Assembly (NCBI GenBank): GCA_034638255.1
Contig: JAWPGT010000026.1
Span: forward strand, 62,001-126,000
Direction of reading: 5' to 3'
DNA length: 64,000 nucleotides
From: Coprinus comatus
Lineage: Eukaryota; Basidiomycota; Agaricomycetes; Agaricales; Agaricaceae
Shown: positions 12,105 through 23,857 of the stretch, piece after piece
Layout: the number at the start of each line of letters is the position of its first letter
Position numbering within the stretch: position 1 is the stretch's first letter
Position numbers and translations under genes: made by a program
Notes under the pieces: generated by a model
What the model was told of the DNA's origin: nothing
The model's database searches: none
Seen by the model: the letters and a program-made list of their open reading frames with translations, nothing else

Positions 12105-13440
12105 TTACACGTCAAAAATCAGAATCCCGCTCCACTGGGTCGGTGTTGACCTCAGGATCCGATGATTGTTGCACTCGATCAGGGCTGGGACGAAGGCTCC
12201 TCATATTTAGAATTAGTCTGCAACTCTATGGCATTTCATTGAAATTGTTAGCCCATCAAAGACCCGCGGAAGGTTGACGATAGACTCACTACGACTGAAA
12301 GCAAAGCACACCAAATACTGGATGAACGATAAGTTATCACCATACAGTGTTTGTAAAATGGGTTGGTAAGTACATACCATGGCATGATATGTACCAACTG
12401 TTGGATCCCAAATTGAAGACCTGAGATGAGAACAACTTATTGCGCAAGTCAAGTCAGTGGTAGGGACACTGAGATATTTAGAGATTATCGTACCACATAG
12501 TGCAAGACAAGAGGACGAATTGTCACGGATGACAACCCGTAGAATTGGATTCTGATGCCGAGAGAAACTTGGTTTAACGGATGTCAAATACCCATAGATC
12601 GTGAGCCCCCAAAGCACAATTTGGTTCCCTACCATAGTACCACTGATCCAGAACCAGTCAGAATTAGAACCAGAATTAGAGACTATTCAGAGACTATATT
12701 TACACAAACATCATCACATAACGATCGAACACATTGATTGGTAGACAATCGGCATCCAATTCTAGTGATTTGATTGACTCCCTTCCTAGGATCCCGTAGG
12801 CTGTTCCTGAGGCAAAGAAAAGTATGGCCATGAATGCCCCAACCATGAAGTTTCCGTCGTATAAAGCATAAACTGGACATGATCATGTTAACAAAAGTTG
12901 AAGTGATTATACGAGGCACGCAAACTCACCACGAAGTATGAGAATTAGTTCAAGGTTACAAGTCAACGCCGAAGCAGCAGCCCCCTGAAATTGAAACCAT
13001 CCCCTGCAGCCCACAATATGTTCAAATTGTGTCATGCGATTGATGTAGATGAGGTTGAAGCTATACGCGGATTCAAAAGTCTGGAGATCGGGAAAATGGC
13101 GCAAGATAGTAACTTACATCTGAAATACCAGTCCCCAGTAGCGTGCTATCAGATATGTGCCTTTAACAATCCATTTAGAGCTCCTGGGTGCAGAAAGTTG
13201 AACAAAATTGGAGTAAGAAAGTAAATTACAGACCAACCTCCATATGCATTCGACTTCTCGTTCCCATTCAAGTATTAAGTCATATACTAATAATGCCACA
13301 CCTGCAACTGGTGAGAGGTTAGTTTCTAGAGGTTTGAAGGACTTGTGAACAACATAACATACCACCAGTATAATGTCTGATAAAGATACCTGACATGGAG
13401 GGTTGCAAGACAGCACGAGTACCTAGTTGCAGCTTGGCCG
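12105..13440 (-). repeat. Inverted-repeat arm 2 of the D2/D3 pair
   Basis: Reverse-complement partner of 10040-11385, covering the whole D3 gene, its introns and about 45 bases of 5' flank, where both arms share TTGCAACCCTCCATG. Divergence is visible throughout. Confidence 0.7.
12112..13396 (-). CDS. DUF6533 domain multi-pass membrane protein (locus D3)
   Basis: The minus-strand mirror copy of D2, with the same nine-exon layout. It starts MSGIFIRHYTG at 13396 and ends with the TGA at 12112. The DUF6533 signature reads VAGVALLVYDLILEWEREVECIW, then SSKWIVKGTYLIARYWGL. Later blocks are FNLIYINRMTQFEH, ASALTCNLELILILRG, VYALYDGNFMVGAFMAILFF, IVLWGLTIYGYL and SCRLILNMRSLRPS. Splice sites are conserved relative to D2 and no frame disruption was seen. 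It differs from D2 at many residues (for example YDGN instead of YNRN), so the duplication is not very recent. Function is unknown beyond membrane localisation. Confidence 0.8.
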
Positions 13441-14958
13441 CAGCAAACGGTTTTTATATCCGTTGATTCACAGAGTTTTTGTTACGTTAATAGCACTTAC
13501 CACATTCACATAGCCTGGGAGGTCTTTTCATAACCGTTTTAAGGAGGCGAAAAAAGTAACTATATACCATATGGAACAAGTTCAAGACTAAACTTAAAGC
13601 TCGGGTCGAAAATATGGAAGCTTAAAAATGTTGAAATATTGAAGTAATAATTACTCACTGGTAACCGCCGAAGTGGCCGCCTCACTCCACATCCCGGTAC
13701 TTTTCCTCTCGTTAAATATATTATGTTATTGATGGTAAACGATAATCCACTGTTCTAGATCAATAACCTTCTGAAAGGTGATTCTTTGCTCAACGGAAAG
13801 AACCAGATAAGAATGTTGAAACAACAAAAATTGATTGCGACTCATTTATTCGACGACGGAAGAGGGCTCAGATCGGCAGTTTGCGACCAATATTATAATG
13901 TAGATTAACGATACACTCCACAATGTCGGTTTCTTTAGTATTGAATATCACCTAAGTACTACGAAATTATGTGCTTATATTACCTTGGTTTCTTTACGAT
14001 ATTTATGAATACCTATGCTAATTCACATGCTTATAATCTTCTAGCTCTTCCTTCCATTTCTTTTAACGAGAACACGCTTAAACGATGTTTGTCTCGGTCA
14101 CAATCTGTCCTGATATAAACAATACAATGAGGGAAATCATCGATCAACTCTGAGAAGACCAGTCCGCTAGTCACAGAGTCCCTTGATTTTCTCTGCGATT
14201 GACACTACCCGTGTGGGACGAACAAGTAACTGGAACGCTAATCAATTAATGGACACTGTTAACTCAAAAGTGCATCTAGTGTACACTCAATACGGTTAGT
14301 ACTTCCCAACCAGCGGAACTTTGAAACCTAGAAAGTTGGTATATATAGGAAGGAATCTAATCTGCGAGCAATCCAACAACTTACAGTTGAAAAAGAAGGA
14401 TCCCAGAACATGAATATCGATTGGACATTACATAGAGGTAGTGTTAAAGCAGAATTACTAAGTAAATTGAATGAAGAAAAAAAGTGAGGTGGGTGCGAGC
14501 TTACCTGGAAGGTTGATAATGATAAAAGCTTGAACAATGACTCGAGAAAATCCTCAAGATGAACGGAATGGTGGTAGACACCATGATAGTAGAGGGTTGT
14601 CGCCATAAGGGCCTAGGATAATGTGAGTAGAACACGATCATTATTGTAGAAGTTTGGTCATAGAAATGGGTGTGAGTTAGTTAGAGTGGTGTAATCGAAG
14701 GTCCGCAGCAGTGATCCCGAGTAGTATATCCGAGCTAGCAGGACGGAATAGTTCGATCAGAGCCTGTGTTATTATTTGTAATAAAATGGGTCGAAGTGTA
14801 GCCAATAAACATGACGGGAGTATAGAGATGTCGGAGAACCTTATTTACTGCTTTGATGTTGAAACATTTGCAGGTAACATCCAGGTAGAGGAGATATGGA
14901 ACGACAGTTGAGAGAACCATGGTAGAGGTATTCCATATATTTCGCACTAGGCCGGAAA
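13441..14958. other. Intergenic region with a DUF6533 upstream-flank fragment
   Basis: No supported gene. Around 14123-14160 the sequence AAACAATACAATGAGGGAAATCATCGATC resembles 28873-28903, which lies upstream of DUF6533 locus D4, in the same orientation. This suggests a leftover flank of another DUF6533 copy. A 92-codon minus-strand frame at 14328-14606 has a hydrophobic stretch but no recognisable family. Confidence 0.45.
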
Positions 14959-15360
14959 ATGGCGGAAAAAAGGAGTCGAGGAAGGGACGAAGAGAAGAGC
15001 ATGATAAAGTTGACGGAGATGGAAAAAAGGACACGGGAAACATTGAATGTCGATACAAATCAAGAAAAGAATCGGAATCACGAAGTCACAAGAGAGCCAA
15101 AGAGGGAGAAGACAAATACAGGGAGTATGACAAATATGATCAATCAATCAAGAGAACAAATCCAGGAAGAAAAGGACCCAGCAGTTAAGCCCAGGCCCAG
15201 AATAAGACAGAACAGCGATAGATCAAGAGGGATAGAAGAAACATGCTTTGGGATCTACACTAGGTCAGATACTACATATATGCAGACAATGATTCTGCTA
15301 CTGGCCTTGCTGTATGGTTATCAGATCCTCCGATACTTGATGAAAGATATCAAGTTATGA
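14959..15360 (+). CDS. Possible tail-anchored small membrane protein (133 aa)
   Basis: A single open frame with an extremely charged, Lys/Arg/Glu-rich N-terminal ~100 residues (for example EEKSMIKLTEMEKRTRET). One C-terminal hydrophobic helix follows (TMILLLALLYGYQILRYLM) with only four more residues. That is the architecture of a tail-anchored protein. There is no paralogue here and the family is not recognised. The biased composition means the frame could be a chance product of purine-rich DNA. Extra upstream exons cannot be excluded. Confidence 0.4.
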   Translation: MAEKRSRGRDEEKSMIKLTEMEKRTRETLNVDTNQEKNRNHEVTREPKREKTNTGSMTNMINQSREQIQEEKDPAVKPRPRIRQNSDRSRGIEETCFGIYTRSDTTYMQTMILLLALLYGYQILRYLMKDIKL

Positions 15361-16022
15361 TATAACGTTTGTATATAATTAGCGCAGTTAATAATAATGG
15401 GCGTCTGGAGTTTCGACGATGAAACACAAGTCGAAGCCTCCTTCATGAGATCCTAGCTATTTATACTGATTACTTAATGATCGAAAAAAAACTACTCTAA
15501 TAAAAGATCATCCAGAAACTAAGTCCTCATGCCGAACTGCAATCCAATTCCTTCGTCAATACTCCCTACAGTTCTCCTTAACTTGTGTAGGAAGAACGAG
15601 AGAGGGAGAGAGAGAGAGCCAATTAGTAGTCATGTTGGTGATCGTGTTTTGTGAGTTGACCACCATATGGGATGGTACGAATCCATGACCAACGTAGGTC
15701 AATCAGAATGTGTGGTGAAAATGTTCGCAAATGCTACACTTGAATGATTCAGTCCAAATTCAAGAAGAAAAAACATAAAGCTTATTTCAGTATCAGTCTG
15801 GGAGTACATTGAGCTGCATAGTAGTGCCTAGTGTGGTATGTGTAGAGCTAGGGTTAGAAAATGAATATGTCCAAGATCCAACGGGACTGGCCAGAAGGTT
15901 ACATGAGAAAGGCTGGTGGGGGCCTTTAAATTGTCTTGAGCTTTAGTCGACATAGGCGGTGTCATTGACAATCACCGCAGTCAAGCTAAAAGGGGAATAT
16001 GAGGTTGTACTGCGTATTTATA
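15361..16022. other. Intergenic, no supported gene
   Basis: Contains a short GA-rich simple repeat (GAGAGAGGGAGAGAGAGAGAG around 15598-15618) and otherwise nothing identifiable. Confidence 0.5.
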
Positions 16023-16915
16023 TTATGAGTCATTGATGTCCGGAACTGGGTCATCTATGATAACATCGACATCGATGTTTCCAAGGTCATCATAGAAAGG
16101 AATAGGAGTGCACATAACAGCATCCCCGTCCTCGTCTAACCCTTTGCTACATCAGCATAATCGTTATCGTCACACACTAGGCCTCTAGGTCAGTATGATA
16201 AAACAGCGTGATTGCAGGCAGGACAGAGAACAACAATGAGTTAAAGGACAGAATAGAGAAGTAGACGCATTACCTTTAACCTCGCGACTGAGACACTTCT
16301 TCCTTATGGGCTCTATTACTCTAGTCAACAAAAGTTTCTTCCTATAAGCAAGAAAAGGAAACTCACTTTTCGTAAACAGGGGGCCCCGCCCATCTTGCAA
16401 CGCGTTGTATGCCATTAATCAATATCCAAGGAACACTGGCGTATCCAACTTCATAGTCGCACTGTTTCGAGGCGTCAGGTCCGTAAGCAGGGTAAAAAAG
16501 ATGGGGAAAGGATGAAATTGAAGGGTATTGAGGCGTTGGTTTTTTTCACAGGGAACATTTCAGATGATATGGATTCGAGTTCAATGTTTGAACGTTGAAG
16601 GGGGGCTCTGCTTGTACCAAGAAAGCCTTAAAGGAAAACGCAATTAGTGGAATCAGATCGTCGTTGACGTTGAATAAGGATACCACCTACTCTGAAAATT
16701 GAAGCATGGTTCGATTGAAGGTGTTGAAAGCTTTTGACGCGGTATTCCTGGCAATTGACGCGTTCGATACCACATTTCCTGACATTGGCGGGGTATGTTA
16801 ACCCTGTTATTCTTTGACGGATATTTATAGCCCCTACAAAATAAATTATGCGTACTGACAACTCCCGGAGACTAGCACCTCTTAGGGCGTTGGGTCTTAC
16901 TCGCAAGAAAAACAC
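16023..16915 (-). pseudogene. Unknown spliced gene with a single in-frame TGA
   Basis: Four exons can be chained in phase: 16915-16691, 16626-16367, 16320-16274 and 16141-16023. The introns are 64, 46 and 132 nt with GT..AG ends. The chained frame gives 216 residues interrupted once by TGA, in exon 2 just after YHLKCSL. Sequence on both sides looks protein-like: YGPDASKQCDYEVGYASV, then WILINGIQRVARWAGPPVYE, a basic patch IEPIRKKCLSREVK, and an acidic C-terminus GNIDVDVIIDDPVPDINDS. No family is recognised. It may be a recent nonsense-mutated gene, or there may be an alternative start downstream of the TGA. The N-terminus at 16915 is uncertain. Confidence 0.4.
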
Positions 16916-17230
16916 ACCCCGTGAGCAGAGCTAGAGGAATAAAAATTTTGTTCGAAAAAGTAAAAAGTTTTCGATATAGCTGACAACAATACCCTTCGGG
17001 TCCTTCTTCTTGTACCTGTGAACACAGGTTACAGGTGCTGTTTTTTCACTATGCTAGAACTTGAGATGAGTAGAAGTAAGTTTGAGAGGGGCGCTGTCAC
17101 AGTGTGACCGTATTTCACGACTATGATTATTTTCCTCGGTATTGAATTGTATTACTAAATATAGCTACCAGCGAGCGCTAGTGAGCAATGGCTATGGGAA
17201 GTGAACAATGGTCATAGGATCATAAAAGAT

Positions 17231-17657
17231 GGATAATTCTATTCAGCAACCCCGGTTGATGCGTCAACCCCCCCTCATTTATTCAGCAACCGGGTTGTCG
17301 ATAGTCATACTCCGGCAGACTCCCGGTTGAGCGGTGATTGATCACTGATCAGATGGCGATTGCCGCTGTTCACGTGCCCGATAACGATGAGACAGAACGA
17401 GAGAGACGCATTTCTCCTCTCACCCTCTCACCTCACCGCAACTGGACCTGACTCTATGCTAGACGAATCTCAACACTCTGGTCTTGAATCTAATGGCTTG
17501 TGTGGTCTTCAGTGGCTGGCTACTAACTCACATGATTTTCCTGGATGCTCATCATATTCTCCTGTTGGTCTCTGGTTGTTATCTCTGGTACATCTGGATC
17601 GTAGGTTAGGCGAGGTTCAATTTTTTGGGCTGTTGTAATGGTATATCATTACAACAG
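17231..17657. mobile_element. Left-arm-specific insertion (~427 bp), possible non-autonomous element
   Basis: The right arm runs straight through the corresponding position (AAAAGAT..AGTATGGTAGTT), whereas the left arm carries this extra segment. One end has a near-palindrome, TTGTAATGGTATATCATTACAA at 17634-17655. The other end has two copies of ATTCAGCAACC (17240-17250 and 17281-17291). No clear target-site duplication was seen. The 92-codon frame inside is not supported as a gene. Confidence 0.5.
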
Positions 17658-17659
17658 AG

Positions 17660-18516
17660 TATGGTAGTTAGTGATAACCAAAACAACGTCGGCTGATGAA
17701 GATGTTCTAAACAAGGACACGAACCTATAGTGATGATCTTTTCCCCCGGCATCAATATTCAATCTTGTGGTCATATGATAATTCTTCTGGCATGAGAGTA
17801 TAAATATCCGACTTGCAACATCTCCAATGTTTTGTCCGATCGGCGATCGGCGATACCCAAAATCAATCTCACTTTCTCATCCCACTTCCCCCGATTCAAA
17901 TTCAAAAACTGTATGTGTATTATGTAGGAAGGGCAACATGTGACAACGAAGTTATAAACCAACGACGCATATATTTACATCCTCAGTTCCTACCATCAAT
18001 CTGGGACTGTATGTACACAATACACATAGTATAGAACATCCATATTAACATATTTCGTCAGTATAGACTAAGGTACGATAATATAACAAGTTCCTACATC
18101 ACATCTGGGACTGAGCTAGGAGTATACGAAATCTCATATATTAGAGATTATCTTTTTTCAGAAGACAAATGTACTACAAAGAGCATAAAATCTAAAGAAT
18201 CATTGTGCATACCAACTAACTACTAACTACGCGATGTACAAAGGAAAAAGCATAAATGGTAACTACATAGAGGATCCAAAACAGATAAGGATAAGAGCAT
18301 TAAAAAGCAAGGACAAAAGAACATTCCAGAACCATTACAAAACAAAATGCAGTCAGAACAAAAAAAAAAAAAACAAAGCATCGAGATATAGGGTGAGGTA
18401 ATCACTTGGGGGTCGTCGACGACCTCGATTGCGACCGAGACTACTCTTAACGAGTCACAAGTCGGAAAAATTCGCACAGCGACTCAGGGAAAAATGAGGG
18501 GAGGCCAACAAGAAAA
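17660..18516. other. 3' region of the left Clp1-like gene
   Basis: No gene is supported. A 14-nt poly-A run (poly-T on the gene strand) is near 18360. The same tract appears in the right arm near 62985-62998. Confidence 0.5.
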
Positions 18517-19770
18517 TCACTGAGAACAAGTCGCAGTCGGACATGGGGAAGTATCTCTTGGAGTAGTGGAACGCTGATTCTCCTTCTTTGCAGTCTCCGA
18601 CTGCTCACCCTCCGGCATCGCCAAGCAAACTGCTTGAACTGCCCTAACCGATTCCATAACCTCTGGATGTCCACTGCTAACTGAAAGTGCCATCAACAAT
18701 ACTTTCCAAGCAATATCCAAAACCTCCCAAACATCATCATTAAAAACACCCAATGCGCACGTATTTTTCCAAACCCCATGAACAATAGTCAAATGTTCCA
18801 AAAGCACTGGAACACGAAATCTAGATCCAAGACATTTCGCGACGACTTCATGATTTTGATTCTGATTCTCAGTCGAGTCTAGAATGGTAGGAGGGAAAGG
18901 AGCAGGAAGTAACTTTTGAAGAAGTAAATCCTTTCGTTTGAAATAGAAAAATTCAAGAAGGATAGGGAAAGTTTGAGGAGAGTGGAGGAAGAGAGGAATT
19001 ACAGGAATTGTAACTTCTTTGCTCGCCGTAGTGTCGAGCCCGTTTTTAATGGGGGAAGCTGGCAAAGGAGGAAGTTTCGCACATTCGACGCCAACAATGA
19101 GACTGTGAGTAGGGAAAAGAGTAACTTTGGTCCTGACTTCAGATGGACTTTTGGGAGCATGAATGGCCAGCATGTGGGTTGGTAGGATTGATGTCATGTC
19201 ATTGATAATGATAGTGACCTCTCGAGGTAAAGTACCGCGTGAAAGGATATCCTTGTCTTTGACGGTATAGTTACGCAAGCTTTTATACGAGCTAGGTGAT
19301 TAATGTATGTGAGTAAATATAATATCTTGTTGAGCATGTCTGGCATACCTTGGACCCATGTTAGTGTCACGGATAACCTCCCGTATATACTCGACGTCGG
19401 CCACAGCAAGCTCGGGATCGATGGCTTCAATAGCGGCTTTCGAGACCTCGACAAAGTCAGGCCTAGCCAGTAGGACCGGAAGAGTAACAGGGACAGTGGC
19501 ATGTTGAGGTGGAGAGGCGTCCTTCATCTCGACATCGGCGACTGGCGGTGCAGTAGGTCGGCGAGGAACAGAGATTCTAACCATTGCAGGTGCTTTGGCA
19601 ACCTTCTTCCGCTTAGCCTGCTCGACCGAATATTTTGATGTTTTAACATTTGTTAGCGCACGGCGGCGAACAGCAGCCTTGTGGAAGCTGGTGCGGAAGT
19701 CATTCTTGGCTGGAACAGCATTCTCGTTATTGACACGCTTTGCTCTGTTTGTGTTGGGCTGGAGGACCAT
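18517..19770 (-). CDS. Clp1-like (clampless) protein, left-arm copy
   Basis: Two exons: 19770-19349 and 19291-18517, separated by a 57-nt intron, giving 398 residues. The pattern PVLLARPDFVEVSKAAIEAI ... LPREVTIIINDM ... LFPTHSLIVGVECAKLPPLP ... VIPLFLHSPQTFPILLEFFY ... KRKDLLLQKLLPAPFP resembles basidiomycete Clp1-like proteins. The founder in Coprinopsis cinerea is needed for clamp-cell formation downstream of the A mating-type locus (known biology; the assignment here is from memory of the family pattern). The C-terminus is Ser/Thr-rich. The right-arm copy differs at a few residues. The length is close to the ~365 residues I recall for the founder. Both arms keep the frame open, which suggests continuing function. 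Confidence 0.7.
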
Positions 19771-20422
19771 CTTGAGAGGCGGAGAGGGGTGTTGGGAAGG
19801 AAAGGGCGGCTGTTAAGAGAAGCAGCCGGCATCGAGGGCTTTATTTAAGGTCAATAGTTAAACATGGGCGAATACCAATCCATCAAAATTGCAAAACCAA
19901 TCCAACATATTTACCATTGAAGGTAACTGTTGGCATCACATTATGGACCCACAATACTACCTATGGCAATTTTGTATGCGGCATCGTCCGAACCAATCCA
20001 TTTAAAACCACCAGTCCAAGAAGCATTGAGGCTAGTCAAACAATGAACCTAATGCCAAGTTATCATGACCATCCGAATGGGGTATAGTCCAAGTAGAAGA
20101 GAACAAATACATGTGCCTTTTCTCTCAGCAAGGGAGAAATACAAGAACGAGACCCTGTCATCCTGTCATATAGAATGGAGCGATGTACCTTGGTCAACGT
20201 ATGAAAACTTGGACACATTAAAAGGAATGAATAGGAGAGGACTCTTTTCACTTGTGGCCATCATCAGGTGGTTACGTGGGCCATGTGTGGTACGTGTGAT
20301 TGAATTGAAGATTCTTGATAAACGTACACGAGGAGTCGGGGACAGACCTGCACAGAGTTACCAGGTTCGATCGTTGGTTGTTTATAGGTCAACACAAGGG
20401 TTCAAGTTCTCTCATTATAAAG
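19771..20422. other. Upstream region of the left Clp1-like gene
   Basis: Presumed promoter. A pyrimidine-rich leader precedes the ATG on the minus strand, and a TTTAAATA-like motif lies in the complement of 19848-19855. The sequence is mirrored at 60850-61589 in the right arm. No gene is supported. Confidence 0.45.
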
Positions 20423-20818
20423 TTAAATGTCGGATGTTGAACCGATACCAGTGAGTAAAATTTGAAGTCGAAACTGTCCATGTTCCCAAACGCTTTCACA
20501 GTACTGATAAGCGCTTAAGTGGTAACAGAAAGTGGGAATGAGACTTGAAACTTTGAACGAGGTTTTATATGCAGAGACGAAACAGAGCCTACGTAGGATA
20601 AAGAGCATAATAACACCAACAAATGTACTTTCCAACTTAAACTTCGGATGTTCAGCGAAAAACATGAATATTCCAATACCATATCCCAGGTAGTATCGAC
20701 CCAGCTCGCATTCACCCATGCTATGAACTGCTTTGTGAGGTCTCAAGTCTAAATATTTCATTCCAGGAATGGGATTCTGCCGAATCAGACCCAGTTTTGT
20801 GATGGAATCGGAGTCCAT
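20423..20818 (-). CDS. Small protein of unknown function, left-arm copy (131 aa frame)
   Basis: Starts MDSDSITKLGLIRQNPIPGM, followed by KYLDLRPHKAVHSMGECELG and a hydrophobic segment GVIMLFILRRLCFVSAYK. It matches the right-arm gene at 60372 for the first ~89 residues and then diverges, because the left arm lacks a 163-bp segment. The frame runs on through unrelated codons to 20423. A shorter relative lies at 41190. The three related copies suggest a genuine coding unit, but the family is not recognised. It may be a downstream exon of the neighbouring F-box pseudogene instead of an independent gene. Confidence 0.45.
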   Translation of the reverse strand: MDSDSITKLGLIRQNPIPGMKYLDLRPHKAVHSMGECELGRYYLGYGIGIFMFFAEHPKFKLESTFVGVIMLFILRRLCFVSAYKTSFKVSSLIPTFCYHLSAYQYCESVWEHGQFRLQILLTGIGSTSDI

Positions 20819-20852
20819 GGAGGATCTACAAGAAGTTAGACTAAGGTTTTGT

Positions 20853-22282
20853 TCAATGGTTCGAAATGTAATGAATACAATTTACTGCTTCGGACAAAAT
20901 GTAAGCACAATTACATTGAGTACACACTATTTTGATGTTCGAAGACTTCATCTCATTGGTCGTCATCATGTTCGGGTCTTGGCCACTGGCAAAGAAGAGA
21001 TGTCTTGTTAGTTCGTGTGCGTTATAATGTAAGGAAATTTCGGAGTCTGTGAAAACGTATGGCCTGTTGTCGAACTGTCGTAGGTTTTTTAATATTTCGT
21101 TTATATCGTCTAACTCGTAAGGGGTCTTGAGCTGAGATAGTATCAAGAAATAGTTGAAAGACTGCCATCGGATTTGAAACCAGGTGGAAGCGAGTTGCAG
21201 TATTGATTGGGGTCATTCATCACCTTAGCTTGTTTTTTCATATCGTCTGGGAGTAGATTGAACAAGACTTGGTTACGTTTTTGGAGACATTCTGTATGTT
21301 GCTTCTTCGTCACAGTTGAGAATCGAAGACAAGAATGGCTCATGGAATACGAAGTCAAAAGCGACAGCTTTAAAGAATACATCCGGGTTTTCAGATTGGA
21401 ATTTGCAATACCAGTGATCAAAGACCAATCTAAATTGGCAGCCATTACGACGAATCCATTCACGTTGCCAGTTCAACTTGCCCTCTTCTAAGATAGATAC
21501 TATTTTTGGACAAATCTTAATCCACTCTAGGTATCAACTTGGTATCAGCTGCTGAAGATATTTAAAAGAATATAAAGATCACAAACCTCCTTCAGTCAAT
21601 TTGGATGATCTTTGGAAAGTGGGTAAACTGTCAACCCCAAATGCGAGTTTAGTATAATTGACATATTCAAGTATTCGCTAGCTGACAGACCTACTCTTTC
21701 CATAAGGCAGTTGAATTATACGAAGCTACAAAATGAAACTCACCATACAGCGATTGACGAACAAGAATCGAGTGTACTGGGCATAGTTAAGATCAGAAGG
21801 ACAAGGAGGTGGCTGGATTTCTAACGCTTTGTAGGCCCTAGAAGTAACGATGAGTGACGGGTGTAGAAACGACAACTCACAGAGGGCATACGTTTGACCA
21901 CAGGAACTTCACTTGCTTGTCCATCATAATTGCACGAACACTCTTGCATGACCAAGACAGATATAGAAGGTCAACAGGTTCAAGCTCTCCAAATATTTCA
22001 TACAGGATATCAAGAGGCATGTCGTTCATGTATTGTAAGAAACCTCTACGGCCTCTAACATTGTGGAAGGGGGAGGGTTCTTGCTTCTTCTCAACAGTAA
22101 CTGGTGCTTCAAGTGCTGTAGTTGAGTCAACTTTATGCCTAGTCTTGCGTTTTTTTACGCGTCTTTCTTCTCTCTTCAACATCCAGCACGTCATTCTCAA
22201 ATTCTTCATCTTCGTCTTGAATAGGTTCTTGTACTTGAGTCTTCTGTTTGAGTCGAGAAGATTTTCGAGTTACTTGTTGCAC
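20853..22282 (-). pseudogene. Decayed F-box/zinc-finger gene, left arm
   Basis: This is a relative of the intact gene at 946-3245. The F-box exon is clear (NDMPLDILYEIFGELEPVDL). The homologue of the start codon is GTG, and the upstream frame is shifted at a 7-A tract (plus-strand TTTTTTT near 22150). The first intron boundary carries an extra G that breaks the frame, and about 652 bp containing the zinc-motif exon and following exons are missing at about 21676. A 40-nt deletion after ILNCDEEAT shifts the C-terminal part. Exon blocks such as LKTPYELDDINEILKNLRQF survive. The left copy keeps ~307 bp that the right copy lost. Confidence 0.8.
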
Positions 22283-22705
22283 TATTTAGAACGTAAGGGT
22301 TGGATATTCGTGTAATAAGTACGATTAATGTGGTTGAAATGTTGACTGTTGACAGTACAGGATTAAATTCGTTTCGGAATATTTGAAAGCAGTTTCTCAC
22401 GGGTTATAAACGCCAGAAACTTTCTCACCGAGTTTTCCCCCATCAGCTTATACTGCGGTGGAGAATCCTCTAGATTGTAAAAGAACAATCAGATGAATGT
22501 CAAAGACCGCATCGTATAGTTGTTAAACGCTCAGTACAGGCTGGGTCATTTACATCCTCTTTCCCTTTCGAGCAGAAATCACAGCAAATTGCCATGAGGT
22601 CCTACTTATACAGGTATCCCGACTTGATCTATGCAGATAACAAACACTTAAAAGGCTGTTGTAGCATCAAAAGGTGAACGTGATGAATACGTTGAACATT
22701 GGGGT

Positions 22706-22957
22706 GTGAAGCATCTGCCTCAGCAGATGCGTTATCTTGCAGGAAGAGTCACGTGTCTATGTGACGAACACAGACTTACCGGACTCGATACTCATCCTCC
22801 TAAACCATTCAGATATCCGAATCCCTCCACATCCTAAACAAGTCTTCGTTTGCCCTCCCTCCATCCCCTACTGTCACCTAGATGCACGATGGTGAGCACT
22901 CTTGCCCTCCCATCGTTCACATCGCCCGGTACCCGACCTGAAGCCCGCCAACTCCAC
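22706..22957. mobile_element. Left-arm-specific 252-bp insertion with a hairpin end
   Basis: The empty site in the right arm is a simple T/A junction within CATTGGGGT|AGATTATATCG. The insert begins GTGAAGCATCTGCCTCAGCA and ends CTCCAC. It has no obvious target-site duplication. One end forms the hairpin GCATCTG..CAGATGC. A similar hairpin-bearing end sits at 569-616. A hairpin near one end and no target duplication are features that could fit a Helitron-like non-autonomous element, but the termini are not canonical. Confidence 0.55.
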
Positions 22958-23094
22958 AGATTATATCGTTGCAACCTACAGCAAAGAAAATCAATATCAG
23001 GAACTTAATCAACTTGATTATTCTCTATTCTACTAATCCATAGCATATACTTTAGTATAACTACACCGTTCACTATATGAATTGAAAGTTATAC

Positions 23095-23815
23095 TAACCT
23101 TTTCTCCTGAAAAGCCATTGCACATACAACTAGACTACCAATAGACCCGTAATATACCTGTACACTACACCACAGAATAGAGGCCCCTTTGTATTCATAC
23201 TGGATTCCAACAACCGTATTTGAAAAAATACGGCAGTCTGCACGTTTAGAAGACTTCCTTCTATAATCTAGAAGCAAACTCAAAGTAGAGATGACATGGA
23301 CAGGTGATCAATCAGGATGTATGCCCAGGTTGGAATGGCATAAAATCACATCCAAAAAAGTAGATTTTGAGATGCCACCTATAATAAAAAATATTTACAT
23401 GGGTCGTCGTTGCAAGTTTAAGATAAATCACGAACGTACGAAGGAATTTTGAGATGCTCAAGACAGTATCGACTGTGATCACGATAATGGGGTGCCATAT
23501 CGCATATATTGCTGGAGGGAAGTGGTAGTCCTGCGGCGATCAAGAACTAAGATATTTCCAATGCATATATATTGATAGAAGGGAATTAATGGAATGTTCC
23601 GAGATGTAGAAGACCCAGTCAACAGCAATGAGAAGCGATCAGCGGTTTGTGAGTCCCAATAATATCAGAGAGGTATGGATTAAAGCTGTAGCCAGGGATG
23701 CGTTCTAGAAGACGACTGGTGCAGAAGCTAGGCGAAGAGGAAGGAAGAATCGAAAAACAGAGAACAGCGCATTTATACAGTCAAAAAAGATCAACGGCCA
23801 TTGCCGAATCGACGC
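23095..23815 (-). repeat. Dispersed ~750-bp repeat, copy 1 (left arm)
   Basis: Mirror of the copy at 57235-57990. The shared core on the minus strand is CATTAATTCCCTTCTATCAATATATATGC (plus-strand complement near 23563-23592), together with a TATA-like block TGTATAAATGCGCTGTTCTC. Other copies lie at about 30985, 38000 (reverse), 40345 and 46985. No coding capacity is conserved. Confidence 0.65.
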
Positions 23816-23857
23816 GACATCTGCCATTTGTGATTTAAATTCGAATTTTGGCTTTAA

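Noticed and set aside
17360..17638. 92-codon plus-strand open frame
   Set aside because: It lies wholly inside the left-arm-specific insertion, has no motif and no counterpart elsewhere.
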